Source: Uranotaenia lowii
Taxonomy: Eukaryota; Arthropoda; Insecta; Diptera; Culicidae
Assembly: GCF_029784155.1 (NCBI RefSeq)
Contig: NC_073693.1
Location: forward strand, 289,760,875 to 289,824,874
Direction of reading: 5' to 3'
DNA length: 64,000 nt
In this document: one piece after another, positions 10,531-21,649 of the stretch
Layout: every line of letters begins with the position of its first letter
How positions within the stretch are numbered: position 1 is the stretch's first letter
Made by a program: the position numbers and the translations under genes
The notes under the pieces: model-generated
What the model was told of the DNA's origin: nothing
What the model saw: the letters and a program-made list of their open reading frames with translations, nothing else
The model's database searches: none

Positions 10531-12232
10531 TTAATGTCGGTTCGGCATAGAATCTTATACCGATAATTCCACATCCGAGAAAGTTCATTATTGGAGTAGA
10601 GTCTGATTTGTGGGTGTAAGAATACAAGACACTCCACTACAAAAAAGACGTCAATATCTGAATTCGAGGATTCTCTAGAATTATTTAAATTTAGGTATTA
10701 AAAATTAAATATAATTGTGTTGTGAGACGGCACTTGGCCTGAGTTCGCTTGAAACACCCTAACTCCAGTAAGCGATCTATAAGCACTATAAGCTCCACAA
10801 CTTCCATAACACTTTCAATATAAGAAAGAATCGATATGTTTTTTAGTTCCAATAATTGAAAAAATGCTTCACTTTTGCATTATTTTCAATACAAAAATTA
10901 TCAAGCGCAAAACAGTTCCCCGTAGTGGCGAGTACAAGTCATAAATCCAGTCGATACAATGCAGTCCCAGACCATATTAGTTTAGAGAAACGGACGGATC
11001 AAGGAAACAAGCTGACCAGAACTTCCTGTTTTGCATCTCAATAATAATGGCTAGCCGGCCACACAGTCGAAAGTATCCGCCAGTCTACACCCCCACACGC
11101 GGAACGTTCTCTGTCTGCAGCCAACCAACTAGCTGGTATGAGTAACGTTCAGGTTCAAGCCATAGCTCATAATGAATTACAACCTCACCAGTAGTAGACG
11201 GGACGGGACGCACCTTCCATTGTCGAACAAAGGTGTACCACCCTCAGTCCGTCTGTCTGGTTTCAATTTTTTTTATGGGAAGGTACCTACACAAGTTTAG
11301 CTCTTGCATCGGGAAAATATGCAACAGCTCTGGCATCTTGCGTTTCACTTTTTTAAACGAGTATAAGCCTATCTATAAGTCAATTTTTTAAAGGAACCTT
11401 TCTTCGAGTTGTTTATTTTGATTGCGCTGTTTCTTATCTATAAATAAAAGAAAACAAATTGGCGCAGAGAATTTACTTTAAGAGGCACCACACCTCATTG
11501 AGCCGGGGATTGATTTGAGGAAACAATCAGCACGTTTTCGCCCCGATAAGTCTGACCTTTACCAACCCAGTTGGTCGGTCTCGGTTGATACCTCCATGGA
11601 TTTGCGTCGGGTGTTCCAGTTTTTTCACCACAATCGCCATCGGCACATGAAGGCAGCGATCCGGAACCGTCACCTTCATTGCTTACCGTTCAATAACAAC
11701 AAGCTTCTGACGATTGCAAATATTTGCAACGAAATGGAATCACCCGAAAGAGGAACTTGCGGTTGATATCATTCACGTTAAGTAGTAAAAAAAACCTCCT
11801 CGGTTCGACTTAATGTTACAGTTACCTCCAGCAGCTGAGGAAAGTGAACCCCACACGCGAAAACAGAGCTGCTACACCGCAAGTATCTAAAGAGATCTAC
11901 GCGAAGTTGTTACCCTCTTCGGACGCGAAACGCTGACGATCGTCAGTGAAACCGTCATCACAATCATCATGAGCGCCATTGAGTTACGCGTTCAGCGACC
12001 GCGAAAATAAACCGGCATTCTTTCGCTCCCATTCGGCAAATTGGGGGGACCATGCAGATGAAGGCGAAAGAAAAACCAGGGGGTAGGCACGACATAAAAA
12101 AAGACATCTCTCGGATCGAATACACCTTGCAGGTTGTTGGTACCTTTCATCATTCCGATGCATTAAGATGAACAAAATAAACAAGGGGTCGTTCAGATAT
12201 CACGAGGACAGAAAAATTAGATTTTGCCCACC
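10531..12232 (+). repeat. Large inverted repeat, copy A (partner 30645-32416)
   Basis: About 1.7 kb here matches 30645-32416 in reverse complement at high identity by eye. Shared landmarks in order are: GGCATAGAATCTTATACCG-like start, GTGTTGTGAGAC (10719), AACACCCTAACTCCAGTAAGC, a GC-rich block with GGACGGGACGCACC, AATAAAAGAAAACAAATTGG, an 83-codon frame (11515-11766), and a tail ending GTTCAGATATCACG. The segment 10719-11457 begins TGTTG and ends CA, and is followed by TTGGCGCAGAG, which could be a long terminal repeat plus primer-binding site; no gag or pol is seen. It could equally be a segmental duplication. A short third copy of the left end is at 24163-24265. Confidence 0.7.
11515..11766 (+). 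other. Conserved unidentified reading frame in repeat copy A
   Basis: The frame includes RKQSARFRPDKSDLYQPSW and a basic, histidine-rich stretch around VFQFFHHNRHRH. The inverted partner (31413-31105, minus) keeps the same frame open with conservative and silent-looking differences and extends further upstream (MAQSIYFKRHHTS...). Keeping the frame in both copies suggests it was once coding. I do not recognise the family. Confidence 0.35.
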
Positions 12233-12595
12233 TACCCCCGCTCCGTGGACATTTGGCAAATGGTAGTTCAAAACAATGAAACTTGTTTACTGGGAGGCAT
12301 GAATCTGCCAAATGTAATTTAAATCATAGCTGATTAACGTTCGAAAGCATTTTCAGTTTGCTGGATAAATAACGAAAATTATTGCTATGCTCAAGGGGAC
12401 TTATTTTGTGTTATTTACTTCTGCTCAACGGATCACATATTGGTCCAAATGATTTCTTAAAATTAAAATTAAAATTAAAAAACAAAGCATTTAACTCGAA
12501 CTATGTGGTTCTCAAGGCCGATGAGGGCGCTGTTGGTCCGAAATTGTTCATTCGTATGGGAATATACAATTGAAGATCCTGATCCTGAAGACTAC
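12233..12595. other. Short spacer, no gene
   Basis: AT-rich, with a small AAAATT tandem run near 12462-12482. It lies between repeat copy A and the 3' end of the second CR1-like element. Confidence 0.5.
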
Positions 12596-12599
12596 GGGG

Positions 12600-14850
12600 T
12601 CGTACACTAAGCGGAATAGCTTCCAGTAGCGTTGGACAGTCGATTCGCGATATCAGGGGATCGGCGACGAATGAGGCACGTGCGGGCTTGAAGGGTATCA
12701 ATATCTATGAGGCGGCATCGATTTTCATAGCTTGGCAAGCGAAAAGGTTTTGCCGGTTCAGGTGTCAAAGGGCGTATCGGTAGAATCGTCGCTGGATAGC
12801 CCCGTGCCGATCAACACTATTCTGGTAGTAGGGGCACCAGACTGCTGATGCGTATTCAAGGATGGAGCGAACAATGCTGCAATATAGGCTTTTCAGGCAA
12901 TACACGTCCTTGAAGTCCTCCGGCACTCTAAAAATGAAAACGAGACTTCTGGATGCTTTGTCAATCACGTAGTTGGTATGTGCCTTGAATTCCAGACGCT
13001 GATTCAGGACTACGCCAAGATCGTTAACGTGATTCACACGTGCGATGGGCTCGCCTCCAAAGAAGTACTCTGCAATTAAAGGCTGCCGCTTACGAGAAAA
13101 GCTGATGACTACACTTTGCTGCGGTTTAAAGCCAGGCAGTTAATGTCGCACCGATCAGCGAAGAGGTTTAACTGACATTGCAGGAAATTAATGTTGTCGT
13201 GGTCGTTTATGGTGTAAAATAGTTTTAGGTCATCAGCATAGCAAAGTTGTGGCCATCGAGACACGTCGTTGAAATAAATAATCGGTCCTAGATGGCTGCC
13301 TTGGGGCACACCGCAGGTGGCAGGGAACTGCCTGGAAAAGGTGTCACCCGTTCGAACAATAAATTTACGGCCTCTTAAGTAACTGCGGAACCAGTTCGAG
13401 TTTGCCGATGGCAATTTCGTGTTTAGCAAGTGACTTGTCGTATAGGGTTTGGGCATGAATTCGTGCTAATCATTGGAGCTGTTTATTTGTTGAATGTGAA
13501 AAAAAAGGATCCAAGACCACCAATTCAAATAGTTTGGCAATCGCACTTAAGGTAGAGATACCACGGTAGTTGTTGATATCTCTTATTTCTTCTTTTTTTA
13601 TGTACCGGAAACATGTAAGCTTCCTTCCATAGTAGAGGGAAGGTAACTCTATCAAGCGAAGCTTGAAAAATGAGCCAAATAGGAGTCAGCTGATATCCCG
13701 CCCGGGCCTGTAGAAACGGAATTATTGAGCTTCGTTGCTGCTCAGAGATGACTTCCTCCTCGATTTCAATACCATTTAATGAAAAGTCCAATGGCGAAAC
13801 GTTCCTGACAGCGCTAGCTAAATGTGCTGGGGATGTTGAAGCTGAATTAAAGATACCGAAGAGATCGCAGATCCCACGATCAGAGTTCGCCGTAATGCCA
13901 TCCAGAAACATTTGAAGGTATACCAGGTTCTTTTCGCTGACTATTTACGTGTTTTCAAAAAGATTTTGGGCAGGACTTGAGGTTACGTTGTACGCGTCGT
14001 AGTCCAGTCGTGACCCAGGGAATTCGCATATTTTCACCGCTAGAGCGTTTTGGAACGTGACGATCGATGACATAATGATGCCCAGTCGATAGTGGCCAGG
14101 ATACGAGAGATGTCGTCGAAGTTAGCGTTCTTGAAGTCGAGGTAGAAGGTTGCTAGTTTTTCTAAAGTAGCGTTCAGCCTAGTTACTTCAAGCAATGCCA
14201 GTAGAGCAGGGCGGTGCAGGAGCGAATTCGATGGTAGGTGAAGGAGATCCATCGTTGGCAAAGCAGAGGTCCAGCGTACGACCATGTTCGTTCACAACGC
14301 CATTAATCTGGCGCTATGTCACTGCATCAAGGGAGTCTAATATGATGTTTGAAGGTGCCGAAAAAGTAGAGCGTTCTGGATCCGGGTATTAAAAGTTGCT
14401 ATGGGTGGAGCACCACTTCAAACCGGACATATTGAAGTCGCCAATGACAAATATGTCATCTTCTAGAGCACAGAAGGAGCCTACTTCAAAGATGCAGCGT
14501 GAAAACGACCCAGCGAGAGTAATATCTCTTGAAGGATAGGATGGCAGGTATACAACGCATACGTACAATTTCCGGTCTACAAGATCAATACGAATCGTCG
14601 ATAAGCTGCGCGTAAAGATTTAACTTTACTGTAAGTAACACTCCACCTCCGCTGGGCTTCTTGCTGTTATGGGCACTACGGTCACAGTGGGACACTGCGT
14701 AATCAGGGCCGAAAATCTGACTCGATAGTGTGCGGTCATTCAGCCATGTTTCCGTGAGGGCGATGACGTCATAGCAGGGACATGAAGTTGCGAGCAGGTA
14801 GTCGGATAGGCAGGTAAAGGGTTATGGAATCTAAAGGTTCCGGAGCAGTT
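12600..14850 (-). pseudogene. CR1-like ORF2: endonuclease and reverse transcriptase
   Basis: From the 5' side on the minus strand: YDVIALTETWLNDRT (about 14730) and FVIGDFNMSG (about 14450) mark the apurinic-type endonuclease. A linker follows (14285-14040). Reverse transcriptase begins with the LLWKEAYMFPVHKK-like block (about 13640), then INNYRGISTLSAIAKLFE (13560), and the FPATCGVPQGSHLGP and LCYADDLKLF catalytic motifs (13330-13230). The C-terminal domain shows LGVVLNQRLEFKAH, the ILEYASAVWCPYY block and RRFYRYAL (13037-12765), ending with RCRLIDIDTLQAR near 12700. Frames change at least four times and stops are present, so it is inactive. Confidence 0.85.
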
Positions 14851-14924
14851 CTGAAGCGATGTGCACTGGAAGGGAGAATATCATCATGCGCAGTAATGCA
14901 GTCAGGGGTACCATACTTGCCTGA

Positions 14925-15260
14925 ACCCCTTTGCCGCAGACGAAATCAGGGCCGAGACGACTGATGACGCTTGCTGGAATCAGCGCGACTGAGTGGAAGG
15001 GCTAAGGGGTCTCCGAAGTGCCTAGCTCGATGCGTCCCGGTGCTGAAAACCCGGTTTAATTAAAGATGTCCACGTTGGACGGGTTGGAAACCCAAAAAGC
15101 GTCACGCCTGTCGATGCAGGCTGGAGAACCTCGTCACCGCAATCGAACTCAGGGCCGGGACAACTGATGCCGCTTGCTGAAATCATCGCGACTGAGATGA
15201 TGGGCTCTGAGGTCTCCGAAAGGCCTGATGCGTTGCGTCCCGGTGAATAACCTGATAAGG
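14925..15260. repeat. Tandem duplication inside CR1-like ORF1
   Basis: Two copies of a segment containing CAGGGCCGRGAC...GCTTGCTG...TCTCCGAA...TGCGTCCCGGTG are found at about 14945-15045 and 15150-15245, some 205 bases apart. They differ by several substitutions and indels. Confidence 0.7.
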
Positions 15261-16049
15261 TCAGTAGTCCACACGAATCGGTCATATCACCGATGTTGAT
15301 GCGAGAGGAAGATAGTAGGAAGTCGGAGTCAAATCTACGCGTGATAGGGATGCAGCTATCGGAGTGATTTGGCTTGTGGATGCAGTTTAGCGGATAGTTT
15401 GCCTGTACAGGTTTTTTGAACCAGAGTCCTCAAATTCTCGAAACAATACACCAAGTGCTGGGCAAGTGCTCGCATCTAATGGAATCGATTTCAGGCTAGG
15501 GTCCACGCCGACTTTGAATGACACTGACTTGAGTAGAGACAGGTCGGTGTCTTTCTTTAACAAGAGGTGAGCCTCGGCAGAATCGCAAGATAGGCATTCT
15601 TTTACGAGAAATACGATGTCATCAGTCGTGACGATATTTTGGAGTCAAGCAAAGTAGATCCATAATTTCTTTTCCATAGAGGCGACGGTTGCAATGCTTT
15701 TCGCTGTTGTTGTTCAAGTGCCCACTACTGGGGTGGCAATTGACTCGTGGTAGGCCTTGAACGTTTATTCGGCAGACTATCAAGGGTCGGCTAAGGGCTT
15801 GCTCGATTTGACGAAACGTTCGGACGAGAGTTAGAAATCTTTTCCAAACTTGCATTAACTTTCATGAGCTCGGCTCGGACATCGGCAATGTCTTAATCAT
15901 GCTGTTCCCTCATATTACGAAATACGGTTTCGTAACATGCTATAGCGCGTTTGAAAGTCGCGTTCGTCATTAGTTTGGTACATTCCTCGCACAGCCAATG
16001 AAAATCTCTCACTGCAGCTTTGGCCTTGAAGTGCGATGGACTTAGGCTA

Positions 16050-16551
16050 AGGTTGCCAGAATTTTTTCCACTCCCATTCGGGCCTAGCAATTCCGGGCAT
16101 TTTTTCAAAAAAACCTGGCAAAATCCGGGCATGGATTTCAATTTTTCAAATCCAAAAACCGGGCAAAAACCGGGCAAAAACCGGGCAAAATTTAGGTGTT
16201 ATTATATATAAAAGCAAAGAAAAAATGCAAAAAAATGAAAGGAAGATTTTATTAATGTAATTGCAGACTTACAATAAGTTTTTGGAACACTTAAATATTT
16301 AAAGATTTTTAAAAGTAAATCAGCGAAATTATTTGAAACAACCGTTGAAAATTTCCATACCGTTCATCGATTTTGCTGAAATATACTCAAAAACTTGGAT
16401 TTTTTTTGGTTTCTCTGTGAAAATTGAGAAAAAATCCGGGCAATATCCGGACTTTTTTCACGATATCCGGGCAACCGGACCGGACTTTCTCGAAATTTTG
16501 CATCAAATATCCGGGCAAACCCGGATAAATCCGGGCAATCTGGCAAGCTTA
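16050..16551. mobile_element. 502-bp MITE nested in the PHD finger, with 10-bp target duplication
   Basis: The element starts AGGTTGCCAGAATTT and ends CAATCTGGCAAGCTTA, sharing an inverted TTGCCAGA core. It is flanked by perfect direct repeats ACTTAGGCTA at 16040-16049 and 16552-16561. The interior is built of CCGGGCAAA-type words in one half and their inverse in the other. It has no coding capacity of its own. The same terminus, in inverted form, ends at about 34172-34188. Confidence 0.85.
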
Positions 16552-16848
16552 ACTTAGGCTAGCACACTTGAAGTGAAATACGAAGCTACAAAAGCCTTGG
16601 CACCTGACGCTGTCGTTTTCGCTTGCCGGCTTCAAACATTTATCGCACCACATGTCGTTAGATCTCATCGAAGAAAAATTTGATGCGACAATTCGTGTGA
16701 TTTCCAGTTCAAGATTTATATCAGTGCTTAAGCTGTCAGTCTGTACGCCCGCAGTATCTGTGCCAATCGAGAAACCAAAACAACAGCAGTTACGATGGCC
16801 GACAGTAGCCAATGTGGTACAAAGAAGGTGATGAACAAACACGCACAC

Positions 16849-17539
16849 TATTACAGAACTCGTTATTCAAAAAGTAAGAAGGTAAACAAAAGCCTACGTC
16901 ACTTGCCAGGATGTTTATGTATCCTAGGCGAGAATCGTAAACAGCAGTTGGCAATGATTTTTTTCTCTAGTTTTCGATGGTACAGCGATGATGGTTGTTT
17001 GTTTGAAAAGGCAACTGATGTCACGAATCGTCTTGGTTACAATGTTTACAAGAAAAAACTTTTACCAACACTTAGCACGGGATTTCCATCACCACCTGAG
17101 ATATGTATCAGGTTGGACAGTAGTCTTAGGAGCGAAGACAATCGACGATTTCACAAACAAAAAACGGGTCACAAGCACTTTAAAGGAACGCGGAATCACT
17201 GATAAATTTAACGGACACACACAGCAAAGGTAAAAACAACAATTAAAGCCTTAAGCAAAAAATATAACAATGAAAACAATGAAAAAAAAAATTGGACGAA
17301 AGAGTTCACGTATTGTCCTTAGTAGCTTTCTGATTGTGTGTTAAGTAAAGAAATCATTGAGAATTTATCTAGATTTCGTATTTGAATTAGAAATTTAGCA
17401 TTTAGCTTTAAATATGTAACTTTTACAAAGTATTTCACATTTATTTTTTACTTAAATGCAAGCAATTATGGAATTTTAATTAAAAATAATAATATCTATT
17501 AATTTTATGAAGAGATTAACCACCGTAATTTATGTTTGG
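16849..17539. other. Probable 5' leader of the CR1-like element, then AT-rich DNA
   Basis: A plus-strand frame of 135 codons (16795-17202) runs antisense to the retrotransposon leader; I see no domain in it and treat it as chance. From 17240 the sequence is AT-rich with no recognised feature. Confidence 0.4.
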
Positions 17540-17865
17540 TACACTGAGCAAAATCGGGCTATAAACAGTATTGGGAATTCTAGTATTTTTGCACTACTAG
17601 AAAATCCAATACTTTTTATTAGTGAGCGCAAAATTTTGCGCGTATAGTTTAGTGTCCTGATAAATTTTATAGGAATTTCCAATGAAAGATATTCAATAGT
17701 AATTTGATAGAAATGATTATTCTAGACATTGAAATGAAAGTAATCCGTTCTTCTTTCGAATTTAAATAGATTTGTAATGAAAAATGAAACATCTGGGGCT
17801 TCTTTGCAGCATTATAATATTTTATTAATTACAGTAAGGTTTTTTTTTACACTGATATACGTACC

Positions 17866-17997
17866 GCGTAAAAAAAAACCGTGCAAAAAAAAACCGTGTT
17901 AATTCCCGAAAACCGTGTAAAAAAAAACCGTGCTAATTCCCGAAAACCGTGTAAAAAAAAACCGTGTTAATTCCCGAAAACCGTGCAAAAAAAGACC
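17866..17997. repeat. ACCGTG minisatellite, left array
   Basis: Three to four tandem units of about 35-40 bases alternate an AAAACCGTG word, an A run and TTAATTCCCGAA. The same units in the same (direct) orientation occur at 22572-22689. Confidence 0.85.
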
Positions 17998-18024
17998 ATT
18001 CGAATTCTGCAGCTCTGAAGACAC

Positions 18025-18487
18025 TTAAGACCTGAGGCCTGAGACTTGAGACATGAGACCTGGACTTGAAAATGTAGACTAGAGACATGAGACCTGAGAC
18101 TTTAGACATGACACCTGAGACCTAAGTCCAGGGACCTGAGATCTGAGACATGAGACCTGAGACTTGAAGAATGAGACAAGACATGGGACATTAGACCTGA
18201 GACCTGAGACTAGAAACCTAAGACATAAAACACGAGACCTGAGACCTGAGACATGGGACATGGGACATGAGACCTGAGACTTGAGACTTAAGACATGACA
18301 CCTGAGACCTGAGACCTGAGACATGAGACATGAGACATGAGACAAGAGGCATGAGACATGAGACATGAGATATGAGACCTGAGACCTGAGATTTGAGACA
18401 TGAGACATGAGACATAAGACATGAGACCTGAGGTATGAGACCAGAGCCATGAAAGATTAGACCTGAGACATGAGACATTAGACCTGA
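18025..18487. repeat. Heptanucleotide array (ATGAGAC/CTGAGAC)n, left
   Basis: About 65 units of a 7-base repeat, GAGACMT with M = A or C, with scattered changes. The array at 21650-22055 is the same repeat in inverse orientation (ATGTCTC/AGGTCTC), so the two flank the 119-bp arrays as mirror arms. A third array is at 41387-41920. Long open frames across it (SHVSCLMSHVS-like) are an artefact of the 21-base codon period. Confidence 0.9.
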
Positions 18488-18489
18488 GA

Positions 18490-20005
18490 CAAGCTACTAG
18501 TGTTATTACCGCGAAAAATTATATTAGCTTCTATTACAACTTGCGACCCCTCTAGTGAAAGGGTTTGACTTGTAGGTGACGAAAAATAGTGTCGTGACTT
18601 CGCTAGTACAAGCTTCTAGGATTAGTACCACGAGAAATTAGTTAAGCTCCGATTTCAACTTGCGACCCCTCTAGTGAAAGGGTTTGACTTTTAGATGACG
18701 AATAATAGTGTCGCGACTTCGCTAGTACAAGCTACTAGTGTTAGTACAGCGAGAAATTAGTTAAGCTCCGATTTCAACTTGCGACCCCTCTAGTGAAAGG
18801 GTTTGACTTGTACGTGATGAAAAATAGTGTCGCGACTTCGCTAGTACAAGCTACTAGGATTAGTACCGCGAAAATTTAGTTTAGCCCCGATTTCAACTTT
18901 CGACCGGTCAAGTGAAAGGGTTTGACTTGTAGGTGACGAAAAATAGTGTCGTGACTTCGCTAGTACAAGCTACTAGTGTAAGTACCGCGAGAAATTTGTT
19001 TAGCTCCGATTTCAACTTTCGACCGGTCAAATGAAAGGGTTTAACTTGTAGGTGACGAAAAATAGTGTCGTGACTTCGTTAGTACAAGCTACTAGGATTA
19101 GTACCGCGAGAAATTAGTTAAGCTCCGATTTAGACTTGCGACCCCTCTAGTGAAAGAGTTTGACTTGTAGGTGACGAAAAACAGTGTCGCGAAATCGCTA
19201 GTCCAAGCTACTAGTGTTAGTACCATGAAAAATTAGTTTAGCTCCTATTTCAACTTTCGACCGGTCAAGTGAAAGGGTTTGACTTGTAGGTGACGAAAAA
19301 TAGTGTCGCGAGTTCGCTAGTACAAGCTACTAGTGTTAGTACAGCGAGAAATTAGTTAAGCTCCGATTTCAACTTGCGACCCCTCTAGTGAAAGGGTTTG
19401 ACTTGTACGTGATGAAAAATAGTGTCGCGACTTCGCTAGTACAAGCTACTAGGATTAGTACCGCGAAAATTTAGTTTAGCCCCGATTTCAACTTTCGACC
19501 GGTCAAGTGAAAGGGTTTGACTTGTAGGTGACGAAAAATAGTGTCGTGACTTCGCTAGTACAAGCTACTAGTGTAAGTACCGCGAGAAATTTGTTTAGCT
19601 CCGATTTCAACTTTCGACCGGTCAAATGAAAGGGTTTAACTTGTAGGTGACGAAAAATAGTGTCGTGACTTCGTTAGTACAAGCTACTAGGATTAGTACC
19701 GCGAGAAATTAGTTAAGCTCCGATTTAGACTTGCGACCCCTCTAGTGAAAGAGTTTGACTTGTAGGTGACGAAAAACAGTGTCGCGAAATCGCTAGTCCA
19801 AGCTACTAGTGTTAGTACCATGAAAAATTAGTTTAGCTCCTATTTCAACTTTCGACCGGTCAAGTGAAAGGGTTTGACTTGTAGGTGACGAAAAATAGTG
19901 TCGCGAGTTCGCTAGTACAAGCTACTAGGATTAGTACCGCGAGAAATTAGTTAAGCTCCGATTTCAATTTTCGACCCGTCAAGTGAATGGGATTGACTTG
20001 TTGGT
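18490..20005 (+). repeat. 119-bp tandem array, left arm (about 12.7 units) with 595-bp higher-order repeat
   Basis: Each unit begins near CAAGCTACTAG and contains GTACCGCGAGAAATTAG, a CTCCGATTTCAACTT segment, then either CGACCCCTCTAGTG (class A) or CGACCGGTCAAGTG (class B), GGGTTTGACTTGTAGG and GTGTCGTGACTTCGCTAGTA. Unit starts are at about 18490, 18608, 18727, 18847, 18966, 19085, 19204, 19324, 19443, 19562, 19680, 19799 and 19918. Units 3-7 and 8-12 are the same five variants in the same order, apparently identical, giving a 595-bp higher-order unit. Confidence 0.95.
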
Positions 20006-20884
20006 GATATTGGTTACAGATAATCTTGAGAATCCGGGGAATTGAATAGTATTTAAAGTGTATTTTTTATATTTTGAATCACGTTTTGTTTTAATAACTG
20101 GCAAAATAAATCAAAACGCGCAAGCAGAAACTGTAGCACCCAGCTGAAAATTGAATAAATCATTCTAGAGAGCTCTGAGAGCTGTGAGCCCGTGCGTTTT
20201 TTGATTGTTTGAAAACTTGAACAAGATGCTACAAATTTTCGAAAATTTTTATCAAACATAGCATTCTTTGAAATTTGCAGTTATTGAAAATATAACTTCA
20301 AAATTTTTATCCATCCAATCATGAATTTTTATGATTTCAGCTAGCAGAATTTGTTACAGTATTTTTCACCCCTAAATGCCTTTTCTATAAAAACATTTAT
20401 GGTTTAAAAAATATAAAATTTAATTCGAACAAAGCCAAAAACTACTGCAATTAGTACTTCATGCATTACGACATTTCAAATACATCACAACTAGTGGAAC
20501 CAATAATTTTTCTGACTACCTCAATTTTATCTGCAATCAACTTTAAAACTTTTTTGTACAAACGGTATGATTATCTGCGGAAATAATGTTTTTAAAGGCC
20601 ATTGAAGTTGAAAACTGTTGCATGATGCACCAGATGCACCAGACGGTATCTCTGTTTAAAAGACATACATCGTCTATGCCGATTTAGGCTTTGCAGACTG
20701 AATTAATTACGTTGAAAATTTAAGATTAACATTTAACTCCAGTACCGAGATGGGAATCGAACCCATGCCATCAGAGGACCAGCGATTACCGTTTTACCAC
20801 GCTAACCACTCGACCAACGAGACGTATCTCACAACTAACCTTGAGTTCTGTTTGCTTCAAACACTTTAACCTGATTGGTCGCAA
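20006..20884. other. Spacer between the inverted 119-bp arms
   Basis: AT-rich, no gene. It contains the tRNA-like fragment at 20745-20823. It forms the loop of the large inverted structure. Confidence 0.6.
20745..20823 (-). repeat. tRNA-like sequence at the centre of the inverted array
   Basis: The minus strand has box A TGGTCGAGTGG (20806-20816) and box B GGTTCGATTCC (20753-20763), with a perfect five-pair T stem (ATGGG / CCCAT). The acceptor ends do not pair, so I call it a tRNA-derived repeat (SINE head), not a functional tRNA gene. It retains both internal Pol III promoter boxes. Confidence 0.55.
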
Positions 20885-21648
20885 GTTGAAATCGGAAATG
20901 AAACTTCTTTCTTCCGGTAATAACACTAGTAGCTTGTACTGGCGAACTCGCGACACTATTTTTCATCACCTAAAAGTCAAACCCTTTCATTTGACCGGTC
21001 GAAAGTTGAAATCGGAGCTAAACTAATTTCTCGTGGTACTTACACTAGTAGCTTGTACTAGCGAACTCGCGACACAATTTTCCGTCATCTTCAAGTCAAA
21101 CCCTTTCACTAGAGGGGTCGCAAGTATAAATCGAAGCTTATCTAATTTCTCGCGGTACTAACACTAGTAGCTTGTACTAGCAAAGTCACGACACTATTTT
21201 TCGTCATCTACAAGTCAAACCCTTTCACTAGAGGGGTCGCAAATTGAAATCGGAGCTTAACTAATTTCTCGCGGTACTAATCCTAGTAGCTTGTACTAGC
21301 GAAGTCACGACACTATTTTTCGTCACCTACAAGTCAAACCCTTTCATTTGACCGGTCGAAAGTTGAAATCGGAGCTTAACTAATTTCTCGCGGTACTAAC
21401 ACTAGTAGCTTGTACTAGCGAACTCGCGACACAATTTTCCGTCATCTTCAAGTCAAACCCTTTCACTAGAGGGGTCGCAAGTATAAATCGAAGCTTAACT
21501 AATTTCTCGCGGTACTAACACTAGTAGCTTGTACTAGCGAAGTCGCGACACTATTTTTCATCACCTACAAGTCAAACCCTTTCATTAGAGGGGTCGCATG
21601 TTGAAATCGGAGCTAAACTTGTTTCTCGCGGTACTAATTCTAGTAGCT
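20885..21648 (-). repeat. 119-bp tandem array, inverted right arm (about 6.4 units)
   Basis: The same monomer as 18490-20005 in reverse complement. Both classes occur (ACTAGAGGGGTCG and TTTGACCGGTCG). A variant unit with ACACAATTTTCCGTC appears at 21071 and again at 21428, 357 bases (three monomers) apart, so this arm has its own higher-order duplication, different from the left arm. Confidence 0.95.
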
Positions 21649-21649
21649 T

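Larger units (their letters stand above)
14900..16668 (-). pseudogene. CR1-like ORF1: PHD finger and coiled coil protein
   Basis: The likely start is the methionine of MRSNDMWCDKCLKP at 16668. The zinc finger reads WCDKC, then RCQGFC, then FHFKC, is interrupted by the MITE, and resumes with WLCEEC at about 16005. Then comes TFKRAIACYE and a leucine-rich helix (DIADVRAELMKVNASLEKI, about 15890-15830), typical of the coiled coil that follows the finger. A C-terminal domain (ECLSCDSAEAHLLLKKD and FKVGVDPSLKSIPL, about 15600-15450) follows. Near 15250-14930 a block of about 200 bases occurs twice in tandem. The protein is an RNA-binding/assembly component of the retrotransposon particle by family knowledge. 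Confidence 0.7.
12596..16850 (-). mobile_element. CR1-like non-LTR retrotransposon, near full length but broken
   Basis: On the minus strand this element has a possible 5' leader (above 16668), ORF1 (16668 to about 14900) with a PHD-type zinc finger and coiled coil, and ORF2 (about 14850-12600) with endonuclease, reverse transcriptase and C-terminal domain. The ORF1 PHD finger plus coiled coil and the ORF2 motifs are known from CR1-clade elements of mosquitoes (T1/Q type). Stops and frameshifts interrupt both frames, and a MITE at 16050-16551 splits ORF1. It moves, when intact, by target-primed reverse transcription. Confidence 0.8.

Noticed and set aside
10719..11457. Firm call of an LTR
   Set aside because: TGTTG...CA ends and a TTGGCGC follow-on are suggestive, but no second LTR, gag or pol is found and the repeat extends beyond both ends.
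18079..18478. Open frames rich in SHVSCLMS in the heptamer arrays (also 21648-22033 and 41270-41698)
   Set aside because: A stop-free 7-base repeat gives a 21-base codon cycle in every frame. There is no independent evidence for coding.
18490..20005. CRISPR-like array
   Set aside because: The 119-bp units are contiguous repeats without unique spacers, in a eukaryotic repeat context.
20745..20823. Functional tRNA gene
   Set aside because: Box A, box B and the T stem are good, but the acceptor strands do not pair and the anticodon arm cannot be placed.
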